From Timema cristinae (taxonomy: Eukaryota; Arthropoda; Insecta; Phasmatodea; Timematidae), in assembly GCA_039000515.1 (NCBI GenBank), contig JBCFYV010000999.1, positions 62,001 through 126,000 of the forward strand: a stretch of DNA of 64,000 nucleotides. The letters run 5' to 3'. The stretch's first letter is position 1. Each line of letters opens with the position of its first letter. The notes below the pieces were generated by a model that did no database searches, had not been told where the DNA came from, and saw only the letters and a program-made list of their open reading frames with translations. The translations under genes were made by a program, and so were the position numbers. Below are positions 1 through 11,377 of the stretch, piece by piece.

Positions 1-1045
1 AACCAAATGGCGTAGTACAAGGCTGGTTGGGATCCAGATGCTATCGGTTTTCAACACGTGTGGGATAGTGCTGCCAAAGGCTATCTCCATATCACCAGGT
101 CGAGTTTCTCCCTGGAAAATACGCCCTCCGAAATACCATTTTGATCTTGCCAAGTTCCCTAAAGCGACCACCCCAAACTTTGTATATGAGAGGACCTTTA
201 ATGAGCTCCTCTCCACTCGCTTTCACGGATTTGAGCGCATCTACACTGATGGCTCTAAATCTGGAGCCTCCGTGGGATGTGCTTTTATTGTGGAAGGATC
301 CAATTTTAAATTTGGTTTACCTAAAGAAACCAGTGTTTTTACAGCTGAACTATATGCCATTTTTAAATCTTTGTGTTTTGTATACCGAAATAGTCACCGT
401 TCTGTCCTCATCTGCACAGATTCCATGAGTGCTCTGTTGTCATTGTCCACACTTTATTCCTGGAATCCCCTCGTGCAGATGATACATGAGCAAATTTTAA
501 AAATTGATTCATTAAGCACCCGGCTCGCCTTTTGCTGGATTCCTGGTCACGCTGGTCTTTCAGGAAATGAACTGGCGGACCGGGCAGCCAAGGAGGCAGC
601 ACGCCTGCCTCCGGAGGCGAGTCTGGGTGTCATGTTTTTAGACCTAAAGGGTTATGTTCGGCGTGGAGTCTTACGCACCTGGCATGAGCAGTGGGTCTCG
701 ACCCCTGCTCAGAACAAGCTGTGGTCCATCAGGGACGGTGTGTCGCGGTGGCCCTCTTCTATACAAAAGTCTAGGAGAGAGGAGGTCATAGTGACGAGAC
801 TCCGCGTCGGGCATACATTTCTAACCCATGGATTTTTACTAAGAGGGGATCCACCTCCAATGTGTGAATTTTGCGATGCTCCCCTTAGTGTGCACCACAT
901 TTTAGTTGAGTGTCGCAGGTATGCCCCTATTCGCCTGGCCCTTGAGTTTAAAGGTGACCTTCATTTTTTATTACGCGACAGCGCTGAAGGAGTTATTTGT
1001 TTACTCCATTTTATACGCCAGGCGAATCTTTTTAGTGCCATTTGA
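1..1045 (+). pseudogene. LINE ORF2 C-terminus: RNase H and CCHC knuckle
   Basis: The frame is open from near the window start to 1045. It contains a cellular-type RNase H domain with the acidic residues in context ([24 protein letters not shown]) and the terminal [19 protein letters not shown] segment. A C-x2-C-H-C knuckle beginning [12 protein letters not shown] follows near the C-terminus. RNase H in ORF2 removes the RNA template strand during target-primed reverse transcription and is typical of the I/R1 groups; jockey lacks it. This is the tail of a longer ORF; endonuclease and RT lie beyond the window in this arm. One residue differs from the right-arm copy (R versus Q in the LADxAAK motif). 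Confidence 0.92.
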
Positions 1046-1238
1046 GTCACTTTTATAAAGTGGCTCATCTGGATTTTATCTCATATGAGACCTTTTTAAC
1101 ATTTTAGTATACATTAATGTGTTTGTTTTGTCGTTTTATCAATTTTAATAAACTTTAATAAAACCATTATTTTAACATGTTAGTTTTGTCTTTTTAACTA
1201 ATATATTGTTTTAATATGTTTGTTTTGTTTTTTATTAG

Positions 1239-1278
1239 AGTGATACACCTGTGGTTTTTTTTTAGCAGGTGTATCACT
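1239..1278 (+). repeat. Stem-loop in LINE 3'UTR (left copy)
   Basis: A perfect 13-bp inverted repeat, AGTGATACACCTG at 1239-1251 and CAGGTGTATCACT at 1266-1278, with a 14-nt T-rich loop. It lies about 190 nt after the ORF2 stop and is conserved in both arms. Confidence 0.85.
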
Positions 1279-2411
1279 TAATTTATACTAAGAGCTCATT
1301 TGAGCACTCCTATGGAGTGTCTCAGATGATGAATGATTATATCTCTCCCCTATGGGGATTTTATTATGTTTTCAATATATTTCAAGGCCCTAATGACCTC
1401 AGTGTGCCGATGGGCCTCTAAACACCAATAATAATATTTAGGGCCTACAGCAAATATAACAAATCTTTCCTTCTAGAAAATGTATGTCATTAATTTCTGA
1501 TCTCTTTTCCAAATAATTTTTAAACATGTGCTTACCTTGAACAATAAAACAAAATGATTACTGTGAACTAGGCCTGGGCAGGATCCCAAACTTTGGGAAA
1601 AAATTTGGGAAGTTATGTTCCCAAAACTTGGGCAGGAAAAATTATTTTCCAAGATTTCTTGTGAAAAAATTTCAACAAAAGAACAATTTTTCAATGTCAA
1701 ATTTTATTTAATGTCCATTAAGAATATCATTAATTTACTATAAGTTAAATTAACCTTATATTCCATTAAGAAAATGGATACCCAATACTTTGGTCACTTT
1801 TGGATTACAACTACCTAGTCAACACAATTAGGAGCAATTAAACAACATAACCACCTTAGGCTATAAATGATTGATGATAATATTTATCTCTGAATAGATA
1901 TAAGGCAGAAAAACATATGCTTAGTGCAAAATAATTTAAAAAAATTGCTTTTAAATGTCAAATTATGCACAAAAATTAACCTTCATCACACTTATTTATA
2001 TAAAGTCTTCTACTACTACAATAAAACAGTGGCTCACATGGCTAAAAAACCTTAACACACAAATAAATATAAACATATCCCGTATGTAAACAATTCCCTG
2101 AAATCTCTCCTCACTAGATAAATACCCAATTTAACTGATGATTGACCGATTAGTCAGTCAGCAAGCAATAGCACGAGTAAAACCCTTAAAAATGAGACCA
2201 CTGGAACTAGGTTAGAGATCCTTAAAACAAATGATGGAAAATGATTCCCAAAATATCCCTTTCTTACCTGTGTCCTACTCTAATCATGTGGGATTATGGT
2301 ACACAATGGAAAATAGCACAAAGAGAACAAGACAGTTTGTAAAAAGTTTTTACAATGTAAATTGTACATTGTAAATAGTAATAATACAAAAATCAACTTT
2401 GTATTTTATAT

Positions 2412-2896
2412 CATACTAGATAGCTGTTGCCCGCGGCTTTGTTTGCGTGGAAGTTGATTATATACAAATACGAAAATATACATATGTATTTACAGATTAA
2501 TTTAAAATATTGCGTTACGTTGATGACCATAACTTGACCTCAGATCAAAAATAATGCAAGTCCGATACAAACTTTCACCCCCTTTTTCATCCCTTATTAA
2601 ATAAAATTTCCAAAATTCCTGAAACATGTATTTATTTGTTTTACGTCAATAACCGAAATACAAAATTTTGTTTATGTAACTTTCAAAATGACGGACTTTC
2701 ATACATATTATCATCCCCTATTTTGACCCCTTTGGGGTGGAATTTTCTAAAATCCTTTCTTAGTGGGTGCCTACATAACAAAATGAATATACAGTCCGAA
2801 TTTCATGCTTGTAGCCTTGATAGTTTGCGCTCGGCGATGATGAATCAGTCAGTCAGGCAGGACATGTTATTTTATAAGTATAGATGTAATTATTCT
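2412..2896 (+). repeat. Dispersed arthropod-type repeat (left arm)
   Basis: It begins near the phrase GTTGCCCGCGGCTTTG, runs through a block around CCCCTTTGGGGTGG and ends with a TCAGTCAGTCAGGCAGG block. These phrases recur in many insect genomes and are usually attributed to truncated non-LTR elements or dependent SINEs; I cannot assign the family from the sequence alone. A short related fragment (TTTGCCCACGGCTTCGCTC) is at about 59204-59225. No coding capacity is apparent. Confidence 0.6.
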
Positions 2897-4098
2897 TAAA
2901 ATGGGCCATATTCTTCCTTATCTGGATACATATGAGATAGAAACATAATTATCAACAAAGATACAATTAAAGGAGCTAAACTTCATATTATTTTATCCAT
3001 TTAACAATAGAGTTTGTTCATTTGGTTTTATACTCGATTATAAATACGATTCAAATTTAAAAATTGTATTGTTTATTTCTATGATGTTTAGTAAAACTCA
3101 AAATATTAGTTAAACAAATTATAAGATGAAAATTTAATATTTATCAAAGAAATTTGAATACGTTATTGCTTCTTCATGTATTTTCCAGTTATAACAATAA
3201 GTTTTAAGTTGATAAAATTAAATACTTTCATTATCATCCAGGTGCACATAAAAATAAATTAGACTCATAGTTTTGAGTCCAAGCTTTGTTTCAAAATTGT
3301 TGTTGAAGTTGTGAGGTGAAAGAAAACTGGGATGTTTGGAGATGAAAAGGTAGTTAGTCTCAGCCATTTGAAGATCTAGTTGAAACATACAGTCACAGTT
3401 CACTTTAAATCTGTAGATTTTGTAAGCTATTGTTGAAAAGGTGAAAAATACTTCTAGTTGAAGAAGAAACTCTCACACCAAACTTTTAATGAACTCATAT
3501 TCCAGCAGGTGTCGAAAAAAAAGAACACTCTTTTGAAATGGCTGGCATTATACACACAGAAAAACTTTACCCATTTCCAACTAAACAACAATTGTTTTAT
3601 TTTCTTATATTCTTCTTCCTCTTTGCTTTAGAAAGCAAGGAAGAATTACAAAATTGATCCTCTCCTGCTGGAATGATGGCTGATAGAATTATTTTAATAA
3701 ATGTTTGTACAAAAATAATGTTTTAAATTGCAGTGAAATGCTTCATATGATATTTGCGTTAAATAAAAAAACCATATATAAACACCACTTGATTTAAACT
3801 GTCGTCTTTTGCTAGACTGATACTCGGAAAGTCAATAGTCAAAGTTGGCACACTTATATCTTTTAGCAGCCTCCTTTTATTGCCTTAAACGCCAAGAGAT
3901 CATATTTCAAATTCGGTGTTGACTTGTTTACTTTAGTTAAATAAATGTTTTTTCAGAACTGGATAGTAATGTACACAACCAAGGTAATGCTAACAGCTAA
4001 TGATTATCTGCTTATTGTTGTTATCAGTTGATGTAGTCAGTTGAAGTTTCCTTTGTTACTTAGGGAAGAAATTTGACGCATAAATTTTAAACCTTAAA

Positions 4099-4975
4099 CT
4101 ACTTTTCTACATAGTTTCCACCAATATTAAGGCATTTGGCGGAGTGCGGCACCAATTTCTGAATACCTTCTTTATAAAATTAAGCCACCTGTGAAGACAG
4201 TCTATGTGGCACAGCTCTATTGATGTTGCCATCATCGTTGTCGCACATGGCAAGGCAAGGAACCTGTGAAAGTCACTTGGCGCCAAATCTGGGCCGTAGG
4301 GAGGATGATTCATTTGTACCAAGCCGATGAGCTCTTGGGTTTAACCAGAATGTGTGGCCGAGCATTATCATGAAGCAACACAATACTGTGATTGAGCTTC
4401 CCACAGTTTTTGTTTTTGATCACGAGTTGCAATTTCTTCAAGATCTCACAGTAGGATGCAGCATTTATTGTTGTGCCCGGTGGCATGTAATCAACAAGAA
4501 AATTTCCCTTCTGTGCCAAAAAAATAGTGGGTTGAAATTGTTTCCATGAAATTCTTCCTTTTTGGAAATGTGTGCCTCATCCATGGACTGCTGTTTTGAT
4601 TCCAGCATAACGTATGACGCCCATGTCTTATCACCAGTGATGATGGGGCTTAGGAAATGATTACCTTCACTGTATTGCATGAGAAAATTCAAAACACTGC
4701 CAAGTCGATTGTTTTTGTGCACCTCAAAGAGCATTTTTAGTACCCAGCATGAGCATAATTTCTGATATTTTAAACAATCTGTCAAAATAGTTCTTGAGTG
4801 ACATAATTGTAAATTGTCTGTTGCACATATTTTCATTGATTTTCTGCACCCTATCATCATTAATGACAGATGGCTGCCCACTCTATTCCTCATCGTGCAC
4901 ATTTTCACTGTAAATTTCACTAATCTGTTGTTGAATTTTGGCTGGACGTGCTCATACCATTATTCAAGAAATAAG
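4099..4975 (-). pseudogene. mariner transposase, 5'-truncated (left arm)
   Basis: Read on the minus strand across frame breaks it follows the mariner transposase order: ERSGQPSV-like linker, the [15 protein letters not shown] segment, first catalytic block ([18 protein letters not shown]), [11 protein letters not shown], then HDNARPH and the [11 protein letters not shown] catalytic block, ending in GNYVEK and a stop at 4099-4101. Residues of the D,D(34)D core are recognisable. At least two frameshifts split it and the N-terminal HTH part is missing. A plausible inner end of the element lies near 4040-4080. A dead copy; the right arm has the same remnant. Confidence 0.88.
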
Positions 4976-5059
4976 ATAGGAAAAGATGTGAGAATTATAG
5001 AGGAAACACCCTATTGTCACATGGCTTGAAATTGACAGAGAATATCAGAGAGAAAATAT

Positions 5060-5545
5060 TAGATACAGCAGGAGGAGTAAACCCACAAATTTAGGAAAGA
5101 AAGATAGACCTGTGTGTAGGGACACAGGATGGGAGAATGCCTGAAGAGAAGACATGTACCATGAGAAATTTATCCAGAAGATCATGATGCTGTAAAGGAA
5201 CTGTGAGATGGAGAATGGAAGGAGTGAGTGGTTTGGGACCAGATTTCGTGTACAGTGTCACCTCTGATGCTCGTCATGAAGAATAAAGCTAAACACCACT
5301 ACAGAAAAGATGTATACGTCTTGGTTTTTGTCGACAATGTCATGATCTGTAGGGAGACCGAATAGGAAAAATCGCGAAAGAAGCTTGATGGGTGGAATGA
5401 GAAATTTACTGAGTTCAGACTCAAAATCAACTAGCCCAAGACAGTGATATGAATGTGAACAGAATAGGAATGGAAGCAGAGATAATACTGGATGGGGAAA
5501 TGTTAGAAAACATAGAAAGTAAAATAAAAAAACCTAGGCCAAATG
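5060..5545 (+). pseudogene. Non-LTR reverse transcriptase fragment (left arm)
   Basis: Conceptual translation with several frame changes gives [12 protein letters not shown] (the RT catalytic xADD region, the first of the usual DD pair intact and the second replaced by N), then [16 protein letters not shown] and an [12 protein letters not shown] segment followed by a lost frame. This order is typical of non-LTR endonuclease/RT polyproteins; RTE-like is my best guess for the clade. Many stops; no flanking ends seen. Confidence 0.7.
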
Positions 5546-5708
5546 CAACAAGCCATGTTGGGAGGGTAAGTATTGTTTCCAAATATGGCAGTGAGAGTGC
5601 TTAGGTTGTTGCTGCGCGCTTGTGCACTGAGCTCCCTCATAAATTAGCTTAACTTAGTGTCATTATGGGAAAAGCCGTGTTTGTTTACATTTTATTTTGA
5701 ATTTTAAA

Positions 5709-5822
5709 ATGTGTAAGACAGTTGTAGGGCCCGCCGACTATGAAATATGGTCCGCTATCAATTTTTTGAACACAAGAAATGCGAAACCAGCCAAAATTCA
5801 AAGATGTGTAAGACAGTTGGAG
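5709..5822 (+). pseudogene. mariner transposase N-terminal fragment (left arm)
   Basis: The open frame reads [20 protein letters not shown] followed by RCVRQLE, matching the first HTH motif of mariner transposases (family pattern EIRxVIxFLxxRNxKPxEIHRQL). It ends in a G homopolymer. It is on the opposite strand to, and 0.7 kb from, the mariner C-terminal remnant, so it is a second, separate mariner relic or a rearranged piece. Confidence 0.65.
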
Positions 5823-5860
5823 GGGGGGGGGGGGATGGCGACATTAAGTTTAAAAAAATA

Positions 5861-6106
5861 TTAACTGGAGACAAGAGAGTCCCATGTAGCTAATGATTTA
5901 ATTAAAATAGATTTAAGTTTCTTTTTAAAAACAGGTGGGTTTTTGGGTAGTTTTAGGAGGTGGTTGTACATTTGGTAGCCATGAAAAAAAAGGTTTTTTT
6001 TCTGTACTTGAATTGAGGTATAAATCACCAGCATGTCTTGTGTGGTAACTGGACTGAGTGTTGTTTTTTCTGTGAAATTCTTCACTTTAAACTTTAAAGT
6101 GTACAA
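5861..6106 (-). pseudogene. Possible LINE RT C-terminal fragment (left arm)
   Basis: The 81-codon frame ends with a segment ([20 protein letters not shown]) resembling the region after the RT domain in many jockey/CR1-type ORF2 proteins (pattern KxYNxLPxxIK...FKxxLKxxL). The identical frame occurs in the right arm at 19925-20170. No catalytic motif is present; the assignment rests on this weak pattern only. Confidence 0.4.
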
Positions 6107-6854
6107 ATAATGTTAATCGTCTGATTTAATAGCATAGCTCAATAGTTGCACACAAATTTTTAAATGGTTGTATTTCAGTAGCAAAAGTTTTCTATCATAC
6201 GGTTCAATCTTCAGAGAAAGAGCTTTATCTGATTTCTAGATAAGCTACTAACTTTATTTTCATGTATTCATACGTCGACTCCTGTCACTTTTGATAGATA
6301 TTATCAATACTTATAAAATAACATCAATACTAAAGAAATATGTTATTAATGTTAGCTGCAAGAAATGTGTTTTTACTTTTAAAATGATCTTCCTATGTTA
6401 ATTGCATTGTACATATTACACTTGATATGAGCCAAAGACTAGGACATATATATACAACCAAACATTCATGTGTGCTGATATTAGTAGGGTCACTTAATTT
6501 ATATAACTCTAATAATACAATCTGTGTTTTTTTGGCATTGACTGCATCAAAAATAGTAGTGTTTTTTTCACATTAGTGCTACCTAGAACAAATAAAATAA
6601 TGTCCACAAGCTGTTAATGTATTGGTACCTCATTTCACAAGGCTTATTTTTTGTGCATTTTAATAATTATATTCCATATGACACACTTAGTTTTGTTGTC
6701 AAATGTTTTGGAGGTAAAATAGTGAGGAGTTGTTTCCTGTTGAACAGGAGCCACACAAAGTTTTGTAAATCAGGTTTATTTTTTGTGTGATCTTTTAATT
6801 TTGTCGTTTTATTGTCATGTTGACAAAAACTCTTCTGTTTTCATTTTTCTTCAG

Positions 6855-6952
6855 ATGACGAAGCTGATGAAACAAATCTCCTCCTTTTGTCCTCTAATGT
6901 CAAGAAGGATGAAAACTTGGAGGACTGGCTTGACTCCATGCTGGATGACTGA
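6855..6952 (+). CDS. Duplicate copy of Aven last coding exon (left arm)
   Basis: Acceptor TTTTCTTCAG precedes 98 bp that enter in phase 1 and encode a C-terminus finishing [14 protein letters not shown] and a TGA stop. The translation is identical to the right-arm exon at 19079-19176. An AATAAA lies downstream at 7039-7044. Upstream Aven exons for this orientation would have to lie outside the window; inside the arm only intron 5 sequence is present. It is either half of a real inverted gene duplication or the same exon from the other haplotype placed in reverse. Confidence 0.85.
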
Positions 6953-7536
6953 GAGCAATGGATAACCATTGTAGACCATCTTTAGTGGCATCTATAGACA
7001 CTTCATGAAAACTTTGCTTTTTAACCTTATAAAATATAAATAAAAAAATAACCACTAAACCCAATGAGCAAATGTCAAACCATCAGTAGCCTATTATTTA
7101 ACATATATTCTATACAACCCACATATTTTATTCAGAAACCTTGTAAGTGGTAAAAGACATGATGGATTATTAAAATTATTAATTAATTGAAACATTAATT
7201 TTTAGAATTCATTTAATTTATTTTATAATGTTTCATCCTGATCACATCCTAATTATCAGAATAGAAGGAACTGCAGAACCTGTACAAGAAAAAGTGATGT
7301 ATTTACAAAGAGGGAAGAGGGACACTCATCCCCCACTCCTGAGTCAATATATTCCCCTCCTTACCTGTTTATTCTTCTATGTGCATTCATAGCAATATAT
7401 TAAACATGGGCATGCCTGGTTGGTGATAAGGGAAGACACTTCTCTAAGGATTTTTGATTCAAGCAAAAGTCCTCTGCATTTAATACATGATTTAATTTAA
7501 TGCTTCAACCTTTTTTGGAAGCAGCACGGTCTAAGA

Positions 7537-8906
7537 CAGTGGTTCCCAAAGTGTGCTCCGCGAATAGATTGGAAATAAAAATAAAACGTGACATATCAAA
7601 ACTGTGAATTTGTGCATCCATGAACTGTGTGTATAGATAAGTATTGGGTAGAAATCATTTACAGACTGCACGCGGAGAAACCAGAGAGACTAGAGGTTGC
7701 CAGTTCTCCCTGTCCCTCTAAGAACATCGCCGCGTTTTCAGATACGATTGTTTGCTTCAACACCTTTCTAGAATTTTCTGGGAAGTTTCTATTGCATATT
7801 AAAAACTCATGTTTCTTTGCACCTTCAGTAAGTTGAAGTTCAGTCAGTATACAGTTGAGAGTCGAAACAGTTCAAGTAGCAGTGCAACGTTATTTATTTT
7901 AATGCCGGAAAAGTCAACCTGACATCAGGACAGTATGAGTGCATGAATGATTTGACATAAGATTCTGAGGTAAAAGAGAATTTCCAACTAAAAAGTCACT
8001 ATCAAATTTTGATGTCAGCTACGAGACGAATTTGAAGTTTTGTCAGATAGAGCGAAATAATCCTTCTTCCCTTCGAAATAACTTAATTATGTGGATCAGG
8101 ATTCTCTGCCTGTGTGGCTATTGGAACAAAAGATTCCAGTTCAATGCAGAGCCAGATATTTGGTTGCAGCTCTTCCAAATTCAACCAGATATAGCCAAAT
8201 TGTGCAAATCAAAACACAGCAGTCCCACCCATCTCATTGGAATTTAAGTTTGCAGTCTATACTTTATCGTTCTTTATTTATGGCAAGTGACTTTTTTTTT
8301 TCAGCCATGAAAATGGTTTTAACACTATCTGTGTGGGTAACATATTGTGGATTTACAATACCTACTTTGAATTTGTTATCAAATGTGTTGCTCTAGGTTA
8401 ATTTATGTTTTTATTGTTGTTTTGCATTTATGTGTCTAAGTTCCTTATTTCTCTGAAATTAAGGGAGAAAATAAAACTTATAATGAAATAAAACTTGATG
8501 TTTAACATGCCCAAATGCTTAAACATTCATTTCCATCATGAATACTGCTGTAATTCAGTTTAGTATCTATCTATGTAAAGTTGTGAAAATATAGTCGCTC
8601 TTATACCAAAGACACTTATGTGCAAAACTGTATTTTTGAGAAAACAATATTTAAAGTTACAATTTTCAATGGCTTTCAATAGGAAAAACTCAGTTTAGAT
8701 CAAAATTTAAGCTATTTATAATTCTAAAAATAATTCATGCTTTTACTATACGATAAAATATTGACTAATAACTTTAAAAAATGCTATTAGTTAAATATAG
8801 CAAAAAGTGTATGTGCATGCCTTTAGCTTCAAGGCAACTAGAGTGCTCTGTGACAAATCTTTCTCTTGAATAGTGCTTCGTGATTCCAAAAGTTTGGGAA
8901 CCGCTG
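7537..8906 (+). mobile_element. Internally deleted hAT element (left arm)
   Basis: Terminal inverted repeats: the left end begins CAGTGGTTCCCAAAG and the right end is the complement of CAGCGGTTCCCAAAC. The flanking 8-mers GTCTAAGA and GCCTTATA match at 5 of 8 positions, so the target duplication is decayed. About 1.37 kb, of which only a transposase C-terminal remnant is coding. A SINE abuts its right end. Confidence 0.82.
8015..8237 (+). pseudogene. hAT transposase C-terminal dimerisation remnant
   Basis: Across frame changes the translation reads QLRDEFEVLSDRAK, then LLPFEIT-x-LCGSGFSA, then LQLFQIQPDIAKLC followed by a HPSH-like end. This is the hATC dimerisation region of BED-finger hAT transposases of the ZBED5/SCAND3-like group (family pattern LLPFxTxYLCExGFS ... 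IxPxIxxL...SH). Everything N-terminal has been deleted. Frameshifted and not functional. Confidence 0.75.
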
Positions 8907-9127
8907 GCCTTATATGTCACTCTCATGATAGATTAGACTGCCAATGACAGGGAGGTTGAGGTTTTAATCTTGGTTGCTTGTAATGAAGGTTGTTTTTACA
9001 AAAAAGTTTTCCACGCAAATGCTGGTACACTTCCTCTAAATAGAATCTTCCTCATCCTTAATCCATTAGCATAACTATTACATATGCGCATAACCCAAAT
9101 GACTCGTAAGACACAGTGCTAAAAAAA
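8907..9127 (+). mobile_element. tRNA-derived SINE, family A (left arm)
   Basis: Degenerate A and B boxes (B-box region GGTTTTAATCTTGG), a body with CCACGCAAATGCTGGTACAC, then the family tail GCGCATAACCCAAATGACTCGTAAGACACAGTGCT and an A-run. The same tail module recurs about a dozen times in the window. Confidence 0.78.
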
Positions 9128-9155
9128 TGCGTAAACTTACAAATTTTGGTATGTA

Positions 9156-9425
9156 TCATCATCATCATCAAAACCAACAAGGTTTCAGCCTGTGGCCATG
9201 TCTATGTAATAAAAATGTAGTAAAATTCCTCTATCTCCCTCTTTCGTCTCACCATGCTTCCTCCACAGTTTTTAGGCATTCTTCTTATCTCACTCATACT
9301 TTTGCTGCTATCTTTTCCTCCCATCTCTTCCTTTGGCCTCCCTTGTGGTATTTTCCCTCCTCATTACGTGCCCATATCATCTCACTCTTGCTTCTTTTGC
9401 TATATCATGTACCCCTTGTAACCAG
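9156..9425 (-). pseudogene. RTE-like LINE ORF2 3' end with ATG/ATC tail (left arm)
   Basis: On the minus strand the translation includes GRPKEEMGGKDSSKSMSEI and GGSMVRRKREIEE, matching the C-terminal tail of RTE-type ORF2 proteins (pattern RGRPxxRW...). It ends at a (GATGAT)n microsatellite at 9157-9170, as RTE 3' ends often do. The histidine-rich frame read on the other strand is an artefact of that microsatellite. Confidence 0.65.
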
Positions 9426-9439
9426 TGGTGAAGCATGAT

Positions 9440-10554
9440 AATTTTTGTGTAAGCTGAGGCACACTTAACAATGTCTAAAATGGTATTTTTAAAAGTTATA
9501 TAATACAGTACTGGCAAACTTCTACTACTTCTACTGATTATAACAATAATAATAATGATTCTTTATTTTTTGTTATACCTTCTGTGAAATATCTAATTTT
9601 GGTCTTGCTATTTTTCCTTTTAAATGCCCTTTTTGTTCAAAAGACCACTAGAGTTATTTAGAAAAAAGTCAACTATAACAAAAGAGTCATGGTTGTCTAC
9701 AGCATCTCCAATTTTTTTCTACAGTACATACACTAAATCCTAAAATATTACTCATATTATATATTATGATACTAAATTTAAAACAACCCAAAATAATAAA
9801 TTTCAAGTCTCATTAACAAAACTAAACTAATTTACACTGAAAGACACCTTTAAAACACATTCTAATTGCTCAGAACGTAACTCTCACGAGTCGGCGATAG
9901 CCGGCTTACTGGTCGACTTCAGTGGCTGAGATAAACAGTTGCATGTGCATTACTCTCTATAACGCCTGCAAACATGATTCTCCAGGTGTGTTAGGCAGAA
10001 AGATATCAGCTTATCTTGCCAAAAGGAACGGACACATTTGCTTCGCGAGTTTTTTAACTTGTAACTATGCTTTAAAAAATGACCATTAAAATTTTAATTT
10101 TGCGTCTGTTCTATGTAATGGAATATTTTCTCTCCTTTTTCAAAACCTTTTGGGATAGCTGAGCTTGTCCTGCCTACCCGACTCCTTGCCACTGCTTGTA
10201 GCTCAACTCTTGCCCGAACATCTTAATTTCTAATACTTTTTAATTTGGCAACAGCTTGGCTACTAATTATCACTAAAATGTTGAACCTTTTTTTTTTCAT
10301 TTAAATGGACAGTGTTGCTGCTTATTTAGTTTTAGAATTTGGCAACATTATTATTGTTGTTTGTCATTTATGTAGATGTTATGATACTGTAATTTGGTGA
10401 AGTAAATTTGTTTTTGTAACACTTGATGTCTTCGTAATTGCAAAGGTTCTAGTTGTGATAGTGAACTTGAAATAAAACCATGTTGTTTTTGAGCATGAAT
10501 ATTTGAATTTAATGAGTAATTTTTGGTTAGTGCCGTTTATTTAATATAATGTGT
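9440..10554. other. Left-arm stretch with no recognisable gene
   Basis: AT-rich, no long frame on either strand. A short AAT run lies at about 9544-9558. Nothing else is identifiable. Confidence 0.6.
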
Positions 10555-10562
10555 GTCAAATT

Positions 10563-11277
10563 CAGTGGTGGCTTGTGTATAGGGAGTGCGGAACTGAAGC
10601 GCCCTCTATTTCCACTTGATATTATCGATAACATTTTATATAGTGAGTCCTTTTTTCTTTAATTCTTTATTTATTTTTGTAGTACAATATGTATTCCTTA
10701 AGTTTAATGTCAGTACTTCAGTAGCCATCCCCGAGTTTATGAAAAAGATATACAAATATTAGTATGGAACTGTGCGCTTCACAGTGCCAGCGATGTGTTT
10801 GACTGTTGTGCACATGCACACATAAGAGGGGGTGAGGAGGGACTGCCAGGTAGAGAGCACTTTTGCTCTCGCAGTGCCGGCTCTGGCGTGATGGTGGAAG
10901 GAAGTTTTTTTTTACTGAGCGTGTACTGTGCTTAAAAACCGTGTTCCATATTCTTGAATGTGATAAAGTATAGAAGAGTGTATAATTACATTATTATATT
11001 GCTTCCAGCTATTCTAGTTGATTAGTTTTTTTTTTGGTTCGTATATCTAACAGAAAGACTAAATGCTCTTGCAGTACTTTATATGGAGAAAAATTTCCTC
11101 AATTGTCATCCACAGATCAAGGAGAAAATTAGTGAAGTTTTTGCGTGAATTAAATCAAGAAGAATGGATTTCATTTTTAAATGAATAGATCAAGCTTGAA
11201 CTGTAACAATTTAAGTTAAAGTAAGTAAAACATGTTTGGTTTTTTTTGTTGAGATTTTAACAAGTTTTTGAATAAAT
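10563..11277 (-). mobile_element. hAT deletion derivative, cut by the gap (left arm)
   Basis: Starts with TIR CAGTGGTGGCTTGTG immediately after the target duplication GTCAAATT (10555-10562). Sequence is colinear with the complete 817-bp copy at 14646-15462, of which 102 bp are missing here because the assembly gap begins. Confidence 0.92.
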
Positions 11278-11377
11278 NNNNNNNNNNNNNNNNNNNNNNN
11301 NNNNNNNNNNNNNNNNNNNNNNNNNNNNNNNNNNNNNNNNNNNNNNNNNNNNNNNNNNNNNNNNNNNNNNNNNNNNN
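11278..11377. other. Assembly gap of 100 N
   Basis: Exactly 100 Ns, the usual placeholder for a join of unknown size. It coincides with the end of the left arm. Confidence 0.99.

Larger units (their letters stand above)
1..1434 (+). mobile_element. 3' part of I-group LINE (left-arm copy)
   Basis: Second copy of the 3' end of the LINE at 24591-30856, cut by the window start. It carries the ORF2 C-terminus, the 3'UTR with the stem-loop at 1239-1278, and the terminal sequence reading into ACACC followed by AAT repeats. The following bases TATTTAGGGCCT (1435-1446) equal the target-site duplication of the right-arm element, so this is the same insertion, duplicated or allelic, and not an independent one. 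Confidence 0.93.
1..11277. repeat. Left arm of an 11.3-kb inverted repeat
   Basis: Base 1 pairs with base 26025 and base 11277 with base 14749, so the two arms have the same net length. Order and content are mirrored: LINE 3' end, dispersed repeat, mariner remnant, RT fragment, Aven last exon, deleted hAT element, SINE, RTE 3' end, hAT MITE. Differences are scattered substitutions and 1-2 bp indels; the LINE RNase H reading frame differs at one residue in 335. The arm stops at the first N of the assembly gap, inside the MITE, and is cut by the window start on the other side, so its full length is unknown. Confidence 0.97.

Noticed and set aside
1555..1645. CCCAAACTTTGGG-type wave repeat next to TAGGCCTGGGCAGGATCC, possible hAT terminus
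   Set aside because: Suggestive of a TAGGCCTGGG-type hAT end, but no partner end or target duplication was found in the arm.
8091..8396. 101-codon open frame
   Set aside because: A shifted frame over the decayed hAT C-terminal region; the real coding relic is read across other frames.
9127..9438. 103-codon frame with a histidine run (also at 16588-16899)
   Set aside because: It is antisense to an RTE-like LINE 3' end; the histidines come from the (ATC)n microsatellite tail.
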